The notes: generated from the letters alone by a model not told the origin. Positions 53,649 to 64,000 are shown, counted from the stretch's first letter. The stretch: DNA of 64,000 bases from Brachybacterium saurashtrense (GCF_003355475.1 NZ_CP031356.1:186001-250000); one strand, 5' to 3'. Made by a program: numbers and translations.

Positions 53649-55766
53649 ATGGCCACCCCCCGCACGCCCCGCCGCGCCGCACAGGATCCGCTGCTGCGCG
53701 ATCCTCGGCTGCGCGCGCTCGCCGAGGACTCCGGCTACGAGGTGCTGGGCCGGATCGGGGCCGGGGGCATGGGGATCGTGTACCGCGCCCGGGACGCGGA
53801 CGGCAACGACGTGGCGATCAAGCTGCTGCGCCACGAGATCGCCGACGACGCCCGCGCCCGCGAGCGCCTGGCCCGCGAGGTCGCGGCACAGAAGCTGGTG
53901 CGCAACGACAGCATCGTGCGGATCCTCGACGCCGAGCTGGACTCCGCCGACGCCTTCGTGGTGACCGAGTTCGTGCCCGGGCCCACGCTCGAGGACGCCG
54001 TGCGTGCCCACGACGGCCTGCACCCCGAGGCTGTGCGCGAGATCGGCCTGGCGCTGGGGGAGACCCTGCGGCAGATCCACGCCGCCGGGGTGATCCACCG
54101 CGACCTCAAGCCCAGCAACGTGCTGCTGCGCGGCGCGAGCGAGGGCGATCTGATCGGCTTCGACCCCGACGGCGACCGCCTGGACCCGGTGATCATCGAC
54201 TTCGGCATCGCGATCGCCGCCGAGGAGTCCCGCCTGACCTCGACCGGGCTGGTGATGGGCACCGCCGCGTACCTCGACCCGGCGGTGATCCGCACCGACC
54301 GCGCCGGGGAGGCGGGGGACTGGTGGGCCTGGGCGGCGCTGCTCGCCTTCGCCGCGACCGGCCGCGAGCCCTACGGGACGGGCCGTGCGGACCTGGTGTT
54401 CCTGCGCGCCGAGCGCGGGGAGATCGACGTCGAGGGCGTGCCGACGGAGCTGGATGCGTGGCTGCGGGCCGCGCTGACCGCGGAGCCCGCGCAGCGTCCC
54501 GCGCCGGAGGTGCTGCTGGAGCGGCTCGCGGCGCTGGATCTGGACGGCTACGACGACCCCGGGGCCACCGAGCTGCTGGACGCCGCGGGCCGCACCGCCG
54601 TGCTGCCGCTGGCCGGCGCCGCCGCGGCGGAGCCCGAGCAGGGCGCGAGTGCGGACGAGCCCGCGCCGGGCGGGGACGCGCGCCGCGCCGAGGAGCATCC
54701 CACCCGGGCGCTGCCGGTGGTGACCTCCCCGGCGCAGGCTCCCGACGCCGACGCGCAGCGCACCGAGGCGCTGCCCGCGATGAACACCCCCTCCGAGCCG
54801 CCCACCGAGGCCCTGCCCCGGCACACCGAGCGACCGGAACCGGCGACGGAGGCGCTGCCGGTGACGGGCCCGCCCACCCGGGCGCTGCCCGTCGTGCCCC
54901 CGCAGGCCGGGCCCGCCGGGACCGCGCCGGTGCCCGGACAGCCTGCGTACGGCCAGCCCCCGTACGCGCCCGGGCGGTCCGCGCCGCAGCCGGTCGCCGC
55001 CCCGGCGCCGTACGGGCGGCCCCACCCTGCGCCGCAGACCATGCCTCAGCAGGCCCTGCCGCCGCAGACCATGCCTCAGCAGGCCGGGACGCCGCCGTTC
55101 GCCCCGCCGCAGTTCGCCCCGCAGCACCCGTCGGCGCTGCCCCCGGGCGCACCGGGTGCCTGGCCGGTCCCGCCGCCGCGGCGTCCGCTGCTGGTGTGGA
55201 TGGGGCACCTGCTGCTGGTGGCCCTCGCCGGCGTCGCCCCGTACGTCTCCCTCGCCCTGCTGCTGGTGCTGGGCGCGATGGCCCGCACCTGGGAGCGCTC
55301 GCACCGCACGCTCAGCACGCAGCGGATGCGCGGCGCCCACGGCGCCGGCCCGGCCTGGCGGGCGGGGCTCGCCGCCCCGTTCCGCGGCGTGCTGGGCCTG
55401 CTCGAGATCGCGCTGCAGGCGCTGCTCCCGCTGATCCTGGGCCTGCTGGTGGGCATCGCGGTGGACGCCGCCTGGACCCTGCTGCAGGGAAACCCCCCGC
55501 CCGACGGGCTCGCCTTCGTGCTCGCGATGTCGATCACGGTGCTGCTCACCTGGGTGGGTCTGGGCAGCGCGACCACCCGAAACGGTGCGCACCGGATGCT
55601 GGACGCCGCCGCCCCGGACCGCCTCTGGGGCGCGGTGATGCTGGTGCTGCTGCTGATCCTGCTGGGCGCCGTGGTGGTCACGCTGCTGGCCCGGGAGGGG
55701 ATGGTGGACTACTTCCCCTTCCCGGACGGGCCGCGGCTGGACCAGATCGCCCTCTGGCGGCTCTGA
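53649..55766 (+). CDS. Ser/Thr protein kinase with C-terminal membrane domain
   Basis: PknB-like Hanks kinase of 705 aa. Gly loop GAGGMG (37-42), catalytic lysine K58, HRDLKPSN (about 150-157) and DFGIA (about 182) are intact. The activation loop RLTSTGLVMGTAAYLDPAVI carries TGT-type threonines. A disordered Pro/Ala-rich linker (about 305-510) repeats xTEALPxx and PQTMPQQA motifs. Four helices follow from about residue 513, and there are no PASTA domains. ATG 53649 is 7 nt after TAGCAT (53636-53641); the ATG at 53640 would fall in that -10. Confidence 0.9.
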   Translation: MATPRTPRRAAQDPLLRDPRLRALAEDSGYEVLGRIGAGGMGIVYRARDADGNDVAIKLLRHEIADDARARERLAREVAAQKLVRNDSIVRILDAELDSADAFVVTEFVPGPTLEDAVRAHDGLHPEAVREIGLALGETLRQIHAAGVIHRDLKPSNVLLRGASEGDLIGFDPDGDRLDPVIIDFGIAIAAEESRLTSTGLVMGTAAYLDPAVIRTDRAGEAGDWWAWAALLAFAATGREPYGTGRADLVFLRAERGEIDVEGVPTELDAWLRAALTAEPAQRPAPEVLLERLAALDLDGYDDPGATELLDAAGRTAVLPLAGAAAAEPEQGASADEPAPGGDARRAEEHPTRALPVVTSPAQAPDADAQRTEALPAMNTPSEPPTEALPRHTERPEPATEALPVTGPPTRALPVVPPQAGPAGTAPVPGQPAYGQPPYAPGRSAPQPVAAPAPYGRPHPAPQTMPQQALPPQTMPQQAGTPPFAPPQFAPQHPSALPPGAPGAWPVPPPRRPLLVWMGHLLLVALAGVAPYVSLALLLVLGAMARTWERSHRTLSTQRMRGAHGAGPAWRAGLAAPFRGVLGLLEIALQALLPLILGLLVGIAVDAAWTLLQGNPPPDGLAFVLAMSITVLLTWVGLGSATTRNGAHRMLDAAAPDRLWGAVMLVLLLILLGAVVVTLLAREGMVDYFPFPDGPRLDQIALWRL

Positions 55767-55881
55767 CACCCGCCGGCGGGCCCGGACGAAGACCCCACAG
55801 TCCCGCGGGCGTCCAGGGACGGACGGTTAAACTCTGCACGATCCATCATCCACTGCACCCCTTCGGGGGCGAGGAGAGTCC

Positions 55882-56685
55882 ATGGCCGCGTCCGGTCGTC
55901 CCTCACAGTCCGCCCAGGAGCGCCGCGAGTCCCAGCGCGAGGCGCTGCGCCGACAGCGCCAGGCAGAGCTCTCGCGCCAGCGCACCGTGCGCACCGTCGT
56001 GATCGCCGCCATCACGGTGGTGGCCCTGGTGATCGCCGCCGGGCTGGGCGTGCTCATCTACCGCGCGATGCAACCCGCCGGCCCGGTCGCCGTGCCGGAG
56101 GGCATGAGCGAGGACCAGCCCTACCTGGCGCTCGGCGCCCCCGAGGACTCCGGCGCGCCCGTGCTCGAGCTGCACCTGGACTTCATGTGCCCCTTCTGCG
56201 GCCAGTTCGAGGAGATCAACGGCGAGGACGTCACCGCGATGGTCGAGAACGAGGAGGTGACGCTGCACCTGGTGCCGCGCCGCTTCCTCGACACCGCCTC
56301 CACCACCGGCGACTACTCCTCCCGCGCCGCGAACGCCCTGGTGTGCGTGTACGAGGAAGATCCGGCCAACGCCATGGCCTTCCAGCAGCTGATGTTCGCC
56401 AACCAGCCCGCCGAGGGCAGCGCGGGTCTCACCGACGAGGAGATCTGGGGCTACGCCCAGGAGGCCGGCGCCTCCGATGCCGTCCAGGAGTGCATGAGCG
56501 CGGGCACCTACGAGCCGTGGGTCAAGCAGGTCGCGGATCCGTACGGCGAGGAGAACGGCGGCGGCACCCCGTACGTCGAGGTCGACGGCACCGTCTTCGA
56601 GGGCTGGAACGAGCCGGGCGCCCTGCGCGAGACCGTGCTCGCGGCCGGCGGCGAGTCAGCCGCCTCCGACGGCGGCGAGGGCTGA
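55882..56685 (+). CDS. membrane-anchored DsbA-like thiol-disulfide oxidoreductase
   Basis: Protein of 267 aa. A basic N-terminus and one helix (38-61) anchor an extracytoplasmic thioredoxin-fold domain with active site C103-P-F-C106 (LHLDFMCPFCGQFEEING), a helical insertion and cis-Pro loop GGGTPYVEVDG. A further cysteine pair (C154 in ALVCVYEE and one in VQECMS) may form a structural disulfide. It should introduce or isomerise disulfides in exported proteins. GAGGAG precedes the ATG by 6 nt. Confidence 0.92.
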   Translation: MAASGRPSQSAQERRESQREALRRQRQAELSRQRTVRTVVIAAITVVALVIAAGLGVLIYRAMQPAGPVAVPEGMSEDQPYLALGAPEDSGAPVLELHLDFMCPFCGQFEEINGEDVTAMVENEEVTLHLVPRRFLDTASTTGDYSSRAANALVCVYEEDPANAMAFQQLMFANQPAEGSAGLTDEEIWGYAQEAGASDAVQECMSAGTYEPWVKQVADPYGEENGGGTPYVEVDGTVFEGWNEPGALRETVLAAGGESAASDGGEG

Positions 56686-56752
56686 GCGCGCCGGGGACCC
56701 TGCCCCGGCCCCTACACTGAGGTGCCGGTCGATCCGTCGGCCGGCACCGCCC

Positions 56753-56824
56753 GCTGGAGTGGCGCAACGGTAGCGCACCTGTCTTGTAAACAGGTGGTTG
56801 CGGGTTCGATTCCCGTCTCCAGCT
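56753..56824 (+). tRNA. tRNA-Thr(TGT)
   Basis: Acceptor stem GCTGGAG/CTCCAGC, D-arm GCGCAACGGTAGCGC, anticodon arm CCTGTCTTGTAAACAGG with anticodon TGT (reads ACA), T-arm GCGGGTTCGATTCCCGT, discriminator T, no encoded CCA. A -10 TACACT is at 56713-56718. Confidence 0.95.
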
Positions 56825-56938
56825 CTCGACCGACGGCGCAGCCCCTCACCGGGGAGCACTCCTGAGGGAGGCTCACGGGTGAGGGGCTGCGCTGGTCCCG
56901 GGGCCGGCGGCCGGCCCTCGGTGCGGACCGGCCGGGGC

Positions 56939-58255
56939 TCAGAACGTCTCGTACGTGGCCCGGTTGACCATGAACCCCTTGCCGGTGAGGGTGTTCCAGC
57001 AGGTCATGCCGTCGAAACGGCTGGTGCAGGCCATGTTGCCGTAGGTGGCGGAGTCGTCGTACTCGAGCGTGGGCCCGGAGTCGGTGAGGAACGAGCTGCC
57101 GCAGGCGCGCTCGGCCTCGCCGTCGGCCACCTGGATCGAGAACGGGCCGTCGGAGCAGTCCTCGAGCCCGGCCTCGCTGAAGTCGCGGTCCACCAGGGAG
57201 CAGGCCACCGAGTCCTCCTCCAGCAGGCAGGAGATGTTGCCGGTGGGGGAGCGCAGCGAGGTCATCTCGCGCGCGCCCTCGGGAGCGGGCGAGACCGGGT
57301 CGGGGCTCGGTGTCTCCTCCTCGCTCGGCTCCTCGGAGGGCTCCTCGGACGGGGACTCCTCCGCGGCGGTGGTGGAGCTGTCGCGCTGGTACTCCTCGTC
57401 GTCGCCGCCCCACCAGGCACGGCCCGCCAGCGCGAGCACGACCACCAGCAGCAGCGCCAGCAGCAGGCAGCCGCCGCAGGCGAACCAGGTGCGACGCCGG
57501 GAGCCGGAGTCGCCCTCGTCCTCGGATCCGGGCGCGGCGGCCCCGGCAGGCGCGGCCGGGAACACGGCGGTGGGCGTGGGCGTCGCGCTGGCCCCGGCGG
57601 CGTCGGTCCCTGCGGCGCCCAGCGGCACCACGGGCGCGTTCTGCGCGATCCGCACCGAGGAGGAGCTCTCCGCCGCGTCGTCGCGGGCGAGGTCGCCCCA
57701 CACGGAGACCGCGGCGTCGTCCTCGTGGCCGCCGTCCTCGCCCGTGGGGGCCGGGGCATGCCCGGCCCCGGCGATCGTGGCCTGCTGCGCGGGGCGGGCA
57801 GGCGGCGCCTGCGCGGCGTCGGCCGCGGCGGAGCCGTCGGCCTCGCCCTCCTGCGCGACGGGCGTGTGCGGCGCCGTGTCCTCGAGCTCCACCGGTGCGT
57901 GGGGAGCGGTCTTGTCAAGCTCCACCGGCGCGTGCGGCGCGGTCTCCTCGAGCGTCACCGGGCTGTGCGGTGCCGTCTCCTCGAGCGCGGCGTCGCCCTC
58001 ACCGCCCGGCTCGACGGGCTCGCTCGGCTCGCTCGAGCCGGACGAGTCGCCCGCACCGCCCGCTTCGCTCGCTTCGTAGGCCGCCTTCGCCCAGGGGTCG
58101 GTGGCCAGGATCCACTGGCGCGCCACCTCGGGCGTGGACGGGTTGAGCACGATCAGCCGGTGCAGCTGAGGGTGCTTCTCGGTGAGCTCGAGCAGGCGGT
58201 CCGCTGAAGTGCTCGGATCGCCGGCCTCCTGCGCCGCTGTGCGGGGCTGCGTCAC
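56939..58255 (-). CDS. membrane protein with LRV-like N-terminus and repeat linker
   Basis: Protein of 438 aa. Residues 18-62 (ADRLLELTEKHPQLHRLIVLNPSTPEVARQWILATDPWAKAAYEA) look like a variant leucine-rich-repeat unit common at the N-terminus of actinobacterial regulatory membrane proteins. Four 11-aa repeats with the core TAPHxPV (92-135) and a disordered linker follow. One helix (about 258-282) leads to an acidic stalk and an extracytoplasmic domain with six cysteines (NISCLLEEDSVACSLVDRD, EDCSDG, ERACGSS, NMACTSRFDGMTCWN) that probably forms disulfides. Start GTG 58255 with GGGAG. Confidence 0.78.
   Translation of the reverse strand: MTQPRTAAQEAGDPSTSADRLLELTEKHPQLHRLIVLNPSTPEVARQWILATDPWAKAAYEASEAGGAGDSSGSSEPSEPVEPGGEGDAALEETAPHSPVTLEETAPHAPVELDKTAPHAPVELEDTAPHTPVAQEGEADGSAAADAAQAPPARPAQQATIAGAGHAPAPTGEDGGHEDDAAVSVWGDLARDDAAESSSSVRIAQNAPVVPLGAAGTDAAGASATPTPTAVFPAAPAGAAAPGSEDEGDSGSRRRTWFACGGCLLLALLLVVVLALAGRAWWGGDDEEYQRDSSTTAAEESPSEEPSEEPSEEETPSPDPVSPAPEGAREMTSLRSPTGNISCLLEEDSVACSLVDRDFSEAGLEDCSDGPFSIQVADGEAERACGSSFLTDSGPTLEYDDSATYGNMACTSRFDGMTCWNTLTGKGFMVNRATYETF
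57851..57982. repeat. four tandem 33-bp coding repeats
   Basis: Encode residues 92-135 of the LRV-like membrane protein, consensus EETAPHAPVEL, with a few diverged positions in the first and last copy. Confidence 0.85.
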
Positions 58256-58536
58256 CGTGATCTCCCTTCGTCACGCGTCGTCGGCCGGCACCGGGGATCG
58301 GTGACCGGGCGCCCGTGCGCGGTGCGCGAGCGCCATGCCGACCCCCGAGAATGGCACAGCGGCGTCCGCTCGGGTCCCGGACCGCCCGTCCATCGGACGC
58401 AGATCACGCCTCCCGCGCGCCCCGGGGCGGGGGAGTTCTCCCCATGTCGCACGGGCGCGGCGCGCCGTAGCCTCGGAGCGATCAGGGCAGCGATCGCGCC
58501 GCCACCAGCACCGGGGCGCGGAGGGAGCGGGGCACG

Positions 58537-59193
58537 ATGGCACAGCCGTACCTCACCGGCGCGCAGCCCGTGCCGCACCGCCCCCGCCGCGGGCTCTGGA
58601 TCGCGCTGGGCTGCGCCGTGATGCTGGTGGTGCTGCTGTTCCTCGCGGCCACCGGCGGCGTGGTGTACCTGGTGGCGCGCGGCGGCGACTCGCCGGAGCC
58701 GCCCCCGACCTCCCCACCCGTGGAGACCGCGGAGTTCTCCCACGACTACTTCCGCTTCACCTACCCGGCCGACTGGTACGACCTCAGCGGCCGTGCCGGA
58801 CTCTCCGACGCCGGCGGCGTGGTGGAGCTGGCCGACGAGCAGATCGACACCGAGGACTACGACGCCCTCGCGCACGCCGGCATCGTGGTCTACGTCTTCG
58901 ACTCCGACTACCGCGCCGCCGGGACCTGCCGCACGCAGGCGACCTGGACCGGCTTCGCCTGGGACAGCGCCGAGGAGCCCCAGGAGCTCGACCCGGTGAC
59001 CATCGGCGGCCGCGAGCTTCCCGCGTACCGCACGCTCGGCAGCCACGGCGGCGAGGACGTCATCGGGGAGATGTACTGCGCGGACGTGGGCGAGAACGTG
59101 GTCCAGATCGTGGTGGAGACCCGCGGCGCGACCGCCGTGGACCCGGAGCTGCAGGCGATCCTGGACAGCTGGGAGTGGACGGCCCGCGGCTGA
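58537..59193 (+). CDS. membrane-anchored extracytoplasmic protein of unknown function
   Basis: Protein of 218 aa. A short basic N-terminus and one helix (about 20-46) anchor a soluble domain, FSHDYFRFTYPADWYDLSGRAGLSDAGGVVELAD, that resembles the PsbP/LpqN-like fold by its TYPADW start. Two cysteines (GTCRTQ, EMYCAD) may pair. GGAGCG lies about 8 nt before the ATG. It is not clearly in an operon. Confidence 0.7.
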   Translation: MAQPYLTGAQPVPHRPRRGLWIALGCAVMLVVLLFLAATGGVVYLVARGGDSPEPPPTSPPVETAEFSHDYFRFTYPADWYDLSGRAGLSDAGGVVELADEQIDTEDYDALAHAGIVVYVFDSDYRAAGTCRTQATWTGFAWDSAEEPQELDPVTIGGRELPAYRTLGSHGGEDVIGEMYCADVGENVVQIVVETRGATAVDPELQAILDSWEWTARG

Positions 59194-59211
59194 GTCCCGA
59201 CGGGGCGGGCC

Positions 59212-59895
59212 TCAGGCCGCCAGCGGCAGGCGCCAGTCGATCGGCGCCGCACCCTGCTGCTCCAGCAGCGCGTTGACGCGGGAGAACGGCCGGGAGCCGA
59301 AGAACCCGCGGGAGGCCGACAGCGGGCTGGGGTGCGCGCTGGCGACGTGCGGCACCTCGCCCAGCAACGGGATCAGGGACTGCGCGTCGCGGCCCCACAG
59401 GATCGCGACCAGCGGCCCGCCCCGCGCCACCAGCGCCCGCAGGGCGTGCTCGGTGATCTCCTCCCAGCCCCGCCGGCGGTGCGAGGCCGGAGCGCCCGGC
59501 TGCACGGTGAGCACCCGGTTCAGCAGCAGCACTCCCTGGTCCTGCCAGGCGCTGAGGTCCCCGTGCGCGGCGCGCGGGATCCCCAGATCGCTCTCCAGCT
59601 CGGTGTAGATGTTGCCCAGCGAGCGCGGCAGCGGGCGCACGTCCTGCTCCACCGCGAAGGAGAGTCCGATCGGGTGCCCGGGGGTGGGGTAGGGGTCCTG
59701 CCCCACGATCAGCACCCGCACCTCGGACAGCGGCCGGGCGAAGGCGCGCAGCACCCGGTCCCCGGCGGGGAGGTATCCGCGCCCGGCGGCCGTCTCCTCG
59801 CGCAGGAACTCGCCGAGCGCCTGCAGGCGGTCCTCGACGGGGCGGAGGGCCTCGGCCCAGTCCGGGGCCACGAGCTCGGGGAGGGGAGTGCGCAT
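59212..59895 (-). CDS. ung: uracil-DNA glycosylase, family 1
   Basis: Base-excision repair enzyme of 227 aa removing uracil from DNA. Active-site water-activating G65-Q-D67-P-Y-P70, [22 protein letters not shown] and the DNA-intercalation loop H188-P-S-P-L-S are all intact. Length is normal. ATG 59895 is chosen because the family starts just before [10 protein letters not shown]. Confidence 0.96.
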   Translation of the reverse strand: MRTPLPELVAPDWAEALRPVEDRLQALGEFLREETAAGRGYLPAGDRVLRAFARPLSEVRVLIVGQDPYPTPGHPIGLSFAVEQDVRPLPRSLGNIYTELESDLGIPRAAHGDLSAWQDQGVLLLNRVLTVQPGAPASHRRRGWEEITEHALRALVARGGPLVAILWGRDAQSLIPLLGEVPHVASAHPSPLSASRGFFGSRPFSRVNALLEQQGAAPIDWRLPLAA

Positions 59896-60007
59896 GCGGC
59901 CAGTCTCCCATCCGCGGCGCCCCCTCCCGCGTGATCCCGCTCGCCCCGCGGCCCCGTCGGCGGCGCGCCGCCCGGGCCGGACGGCCGCACGCTCGTACGC
60001 TCGTCGC

Positions 60008-60358
60008 ATGTCCTCCGCCCGCCACGACCGTGCCGCCGACGCCGCGCCCGCCGCGTCGCCCGCGGAGATGTCGCCGTCCTCACAGCCGGTCGAGCCCGCC
60101 GCCCCGGGCGGCCTCGGCGAGCGGGATCGGCTGATCCTCGCGCTCGAGGGGCGCACCTTCCGGTACGTGGGTGCCAAGGAGCGGGCGATCCGCGAGGAGA
60201 TCGGGATCTCCAAGGTGGCCTATTACGTGCGGCTGAACGCCCTGCTCGACGAGCCGGAGGCGCTGCGCGCCGCCCCCGCGGTGGTGCACCGCCTGCGCGC
60301 CCGCCGCACCTCCGGCGACGGCCCCGCGGCGGCCGACGGCGGCACCCGCGTGGCCTGA
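60008..60358 (+). CDS. DUF3263 family protein
   Basis: Protein of 116 aa. The C-terminal two-thirds is the DUF3263 HTH-like domain ([63 protein letters not shown]), as in mycobacterial Rv0430. The N-terminal 35 residues are disordered. It may bind DNA; no target is known. TACGCT (59996-60001) is 6 nt before the ATG, a leaderless start. Confidence 0.9.
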   Translation: MSSARHDRAADAAPAASPAEMSPSSQPVEPAAPGGLGERDRLILALEGRTFRYVGAKERAIREEIGISKVAYYVRLNALLDEPEALRAAPAVVHRLRARRTSGDGPAAADGGTRVA

Positions 60359-60419
60359 GCGACGCCCCGCAGGGCGTGTGCTCCCCACCCGGATCCGGGG
60401 GAGCAGGTTTAATGGGGCC

Positions 60420-61010
60420 GTGGCTGATTCCCAGTATCCGTACCCCCCGGACCGATTCGACGATGAGGCGGACGCCGTGTCCTTCCACGGCGCCCACCGC
60501 GCCGAGCTGCCGTTCTGGCGGGAGAACCTGCTGTACATCATCATCATCGGTGCGGCCGCCGTGCTGCTGGTGGTGCTCCTGTTCTTCATCGGGAGCATGG
60601 GGGGCGACGGCGACGAGCGCGCCGAGGACCCGACCACCGCCGCCGAGTCCACGACGGAGGGGGAGACCTCCGCCGAGGAGGAGGGCGAGGCCAGCGAGGA
60701 GCCTGCTCCCGAGGCGGACATGTCCACCCCCGTGCTGGTGGTCAACGCCGGCGGCATCAACGGCCTGGCGGGCAGCTGGCGCGACACCCTCGAGGGCGAC
60801 GGCTGGGAGGACGTGAGCGTCGCCACCGCGGACAGCACCCAGCAGGAGCCGGCGGTGTTCTACCGCGCCGAGGAGGACGCCGAGACCGCGCAGGCGCTCG
60901 CCGCGGAGGTCGGCGCCGCCGAGGCGCAGCAGAGCGACGAGTACGACGCCGCGGTCACCTTCGTGGCCGTCACAGAGCCCGGCGCCGGCGGCGAGGACTC
61001 CGAGGGCTGA
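60420..61010 (+). CDS. LytR C-terminal domain membrane protein (VirR-like)
   Basis: Protein of 196 aa. A cytosolic N-terminus ends in WREN, followed by one helix (about 38-60), an acidic linker and a LytR_C domain (PVLVVNAGGINGLAGSWRDTLEGDGWEDVSVATADSTQQEPAVFY). Mycobacterial Rv0431/VirR, also next to a DUF3263 gene, influences envelope vesicles and wall integrity. The GTG start is 6 nt after TTTAAT (60408-60413), an unusually A/T-rich -10 for this region and a leaderless mRNA. Confidence 0.87.
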   Translation: MADSQYPYPPDRFDDEADAVSFHGAHRAELPFWRENLLYIIIIGAAAVLLVVLLFFIGSMGGDGDERAEDPTTAAESTTEGETSAEEEGEASEEPAPEADMSTPVLVVNAGGINGLAGSWRDTLEGDGWEDVSVATADSTQQEPAVFYRAEEDAETAQALAAEVGAAEAQQSDEYDAAVTFVAVTEPGAGGEDSEG

Positions 61011-61024
61011 GTCCCCGTCGGCCC

Positions 61025-61076
61025 GCAGGGGCCGAGCCATCGCCGCGACAGCGACCGGCGGAGGCTCGGCCCCTGC
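61025..61076 (+). terminator. terminator after the LytR-C gene
   Basis: A perfect 14-bp stem (61025-61038 with 61063-61076) with a 24-nt loop, 14 nt past the stop. It ends transcription before the groEL promoter region. Confidence 0.75.
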
Positions 61077-61130
61077 GCCGTTCCCGGCGCCCGGGCCGCG
61101 ATGTCCGGACGGTTCGCCCGGAGCGCAGAG

Positions 61131-61157
61131 TTAGCACTCTCCGCCCCGGAGTGCTTA
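61131..61157 (+). promoter_or_regulatory. CIRCE element 1 (HrcA operator) upstream of groEL
   Basis: TTAGCACTC-N9-GAGTGCTTA matches the CIRCE consensus with a single change in the right arm. A -10-like TATGAT (61156-61161) overlaps its end, so HrcA binding would block the promoter. Confidence 0.95.
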
Positions 61158-61163
61158 TGATGA

Positions 61164-63020
<1,857 letters not shown>

Positions 63021-63106
63021 TCCCGCCGGTCGACGTACCGGCGCGCGCAGCGCGCCGGTAGGAGACCAGCAGATCGCGAGATCGCACGCCGCGCCACCCG
63101 CGCGCT

Positions 63107-63146
63107 CGACGAGCCCCGATCCTCTGCGGAGGGTCGGGGCTCGTCG
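63107..63146 (+). terminator. groEL terminator
   Basis: A stem of about 18 bp (63107-63124 with 63129-63146, one G-U pair) with a TGCG loop, 86 nt after the groEL stop and 24 nt before the next start. Confidence 0.88.
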
Positions 63147-63170
63147 CGTCCGGGCGGGGCGATCCCCGAG

Positions 63171-63464
63171 ATGACGGAGCCGGCCGCTCCGGAGGGCTAT
63201 GTGTGGGCGCGAGGGGTGACCTTCTCCGCGCCGACGGACCGGGTGGAGGTCTGGCTCGAGGAGTCCTTCGGCTCCGCGGACGTCGTCCAGAACGTCCACA
63301 TGCTGACTCCCGCGCTCTCCGAGGCGTTCGACGTGGACGAGGTGCCGGAGACGTGGCGCGCGATGAAGCGCTCGGTCGAGGGCACCTCGAAGGAGCTGAT
63401 GCTGCTCCTCGACGACGCCGATCCGACCGCCGTCCGGCTGCACCTCCGGCGGCGAGCCGACTGA
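63171..63464 (+). CDS. small hypothetical protein
   Basis: Protein of 97 aa, not recognised. It is acidic, alpha/beta, without a signal peptide: TDRVEVWLEESFGSADVVQNVHMLTPALSEAFDVDEVPETWRAMKRSVEGTSKELMLLLDDADPTAVRLHLRRR. The ribosome site is weak (CCCCGAG before the ATG), and the gene follows the groEL terminator closely, so expression is uncertain. Confidence 0.55.
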   Translation: MTEPAAPEGYVWARGVTFSAPTDRVEVWLEESFGSADVVQNVHMLTPALSEAFDVDEVPETWRAMKRSVEGTSKELMLLLDDADPTAVRLHLRRRAD

Positions 63465-63530
63465 CCGCCTCCGCCGTGGGGAGGACGAGTCCTCGGAGCG
63501 GGGTGCCCCGGCGGGTGGCACCATGACGGC

Positions 63531-63989
63531 ATGACCTATGAGCTGCAGGACTCGATCACCGTCCCCGCCACGCCGACGGAGGTGTACGCGCTTCTCAGCG
63601 ACGTCACCCGCACGGGGGAGTGGAGCGTGCAGTGCCGCCGGTGCGAGTGGGAGGGCCCCGAGCGCGGCGTGGGCGCACGATTCACCGGGTACAACCGCAC
63701 CGCCGAGCGGGAGTGGGAGACCGTCTCCGAGGTGATCGCGGCCGTGCCCGGGGAGCACTTCGCCTGGTCCGTGGGGCCCGGCCGCGCCGAGTGGGGGTAC
63801 CGGATGCGGCCGCTCGCTGAGGGCGGCACCGAGCTCACGGAGTACACGCGCACCACCCCGGGGCTCGAGGAGGCGTTCGCGCAGCGCTACGGGGAGCGCG
63901 CCGAGGAGGAGATCGCGGTGCGCCAGCAGGCGGCCCGCGTCGGCATCCCCGCCACCCTCGAGGCGATCCGCCGGATGCTCGCCGCCTGA
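63531..63989 (+). CDS. SRPBCC (polyketide cyclase/START-like) family protein
   Basis: Ligand-binding helix-grip protein of 152 aa: YELQDSITVPATPTEVYALLSDVTRTGEWSVQCRRCEWEG, RFTGYNRTAEREWETVSEVIAAVPGEHFAWSVG, GGTELTEYTRTTPG, then a long C-terminal helix. This is the standard actinobacterial SRPBCC pattern; the ligand is unknown. CACCAT 6 nt before the ATG fits the leaderless pattern of this genome. Confidence 0.88.
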   Translation: MTYELQDSITVPATPTEVYALLSDVTRTGEWSVQCRRCEWEGPERGVGARFTGYNRTAEREWETVSEVIAAVPGEHFAWSVGPGRAEWGYRMRPLAEGGTELTEYTRTTPGLEEAFAQRYGERAEEEIAVRQQAARVGIPATLEAIRRMLAA

Positions 63990-64000
63990 TCACACCAGGA

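Overview
The window looks like chromosomal DNA of a high-G+C actinobacterium. The evidence is GTG and TTG starts, many genes whose -10 hexamer lies 6-7 nt before the start codon (leaderless transcripts), a DUF3263 / LytR-C / groEL order resembling the mycobacterial Rv0430-Rv0431-groEL2 neighbourhood, tandem CIRCE elements, and closely related families throughout. The gene set (ectoine uptake, mannitol PTS, tagaturonate epimerase, alpha-galactosidase) suggests a salt-tolerant saprophyte of the order Micrococcales. Brachybacterium/Dermabacteraceae is my best guess, by inference only. I see no prophage, insertion sequence, integron or CRISPR array.

Layout. 1-5.4 kb: 5' part of a mannitol PTS permease, a TVP38 membrane protein with a small monooxygenase, and a MarR repressor divergent from an EamA exporter/epimerase pair. 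5.4-11.6 kb: cspA, a DUF2975/XRE pair, an M50-like membrane protein, an Erm-type 23S rRNA methyltransferase preceded by a 15-codon leader peptide and three mutually arranged hairpins, a lipase-maturation-factor homologue, bioY and a small membrane protein. 11.6-17.6 kb: tagaturonate epimerase divergent from a LacI repressor, a HhH-DUF1801 protein, a K+ channel with RCK domains, a Bcp peroxiredoxin and tRNA-Ser(GCT). 17.6-25 kb: a FadR-type GntR regulator divergent from an ehuBCDA-like ectoine/amino-acid ABC operon, then PEP carboxylase.

25-36.6 kb: two acetyltransferases flanking an APP1-like phosphatase, a low-molecular-weight phosphatase, a very acidic repetitive surface protein, phosphoglucomutase, a DUF47/PiT phosphate transport pair and several unrecognised proteins. 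36.8-43.8 kb: a ROK regulator facing an alpha-galactosidase/ABC sugar transporter operon with a palindromic operator upstream. 43.8-49.3 kb: alanine-type aminotransferase, DUF1304, a TetR-Ohr peroxide-defence pair, a quinone-oxidoreductase-like enzyme and a ferredoxin-NADP reductase. 49.4-53.5 kb: transglutaminase-like protein, an ATP-grasp/alpha-E fusion and an AIM24 protein. 53.6-64 kb: Ser/Thr kinase with a membrane tail, DsbA-like protein, tRNA-Thr(TGT), two membrane-anchored proteins, uracil-DNA glycosylase, DUF3263, LytR-C protein, groEL with two CIRCE sites, a small unknown protein and a SRPBCC protein.

How it fits together. Most transcription units are one to four genes long and separated by clear G+C-rich hairpin terminators. 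The most distinctive element is the erm unit. Its leader peptide combines a ErmCL-like MGI...SIFV segment with a basic RIR segment like the +x+ macrolide-arrest motif, and its codons form one arm of a hairpin, which is the classic layout of drug-induced attenuation. The second notable group is the transglutaminase / ATP-grasp-alpha-E / AIM24 cluster, a predicted amide-bond-forming system whose biochemistry is not established.
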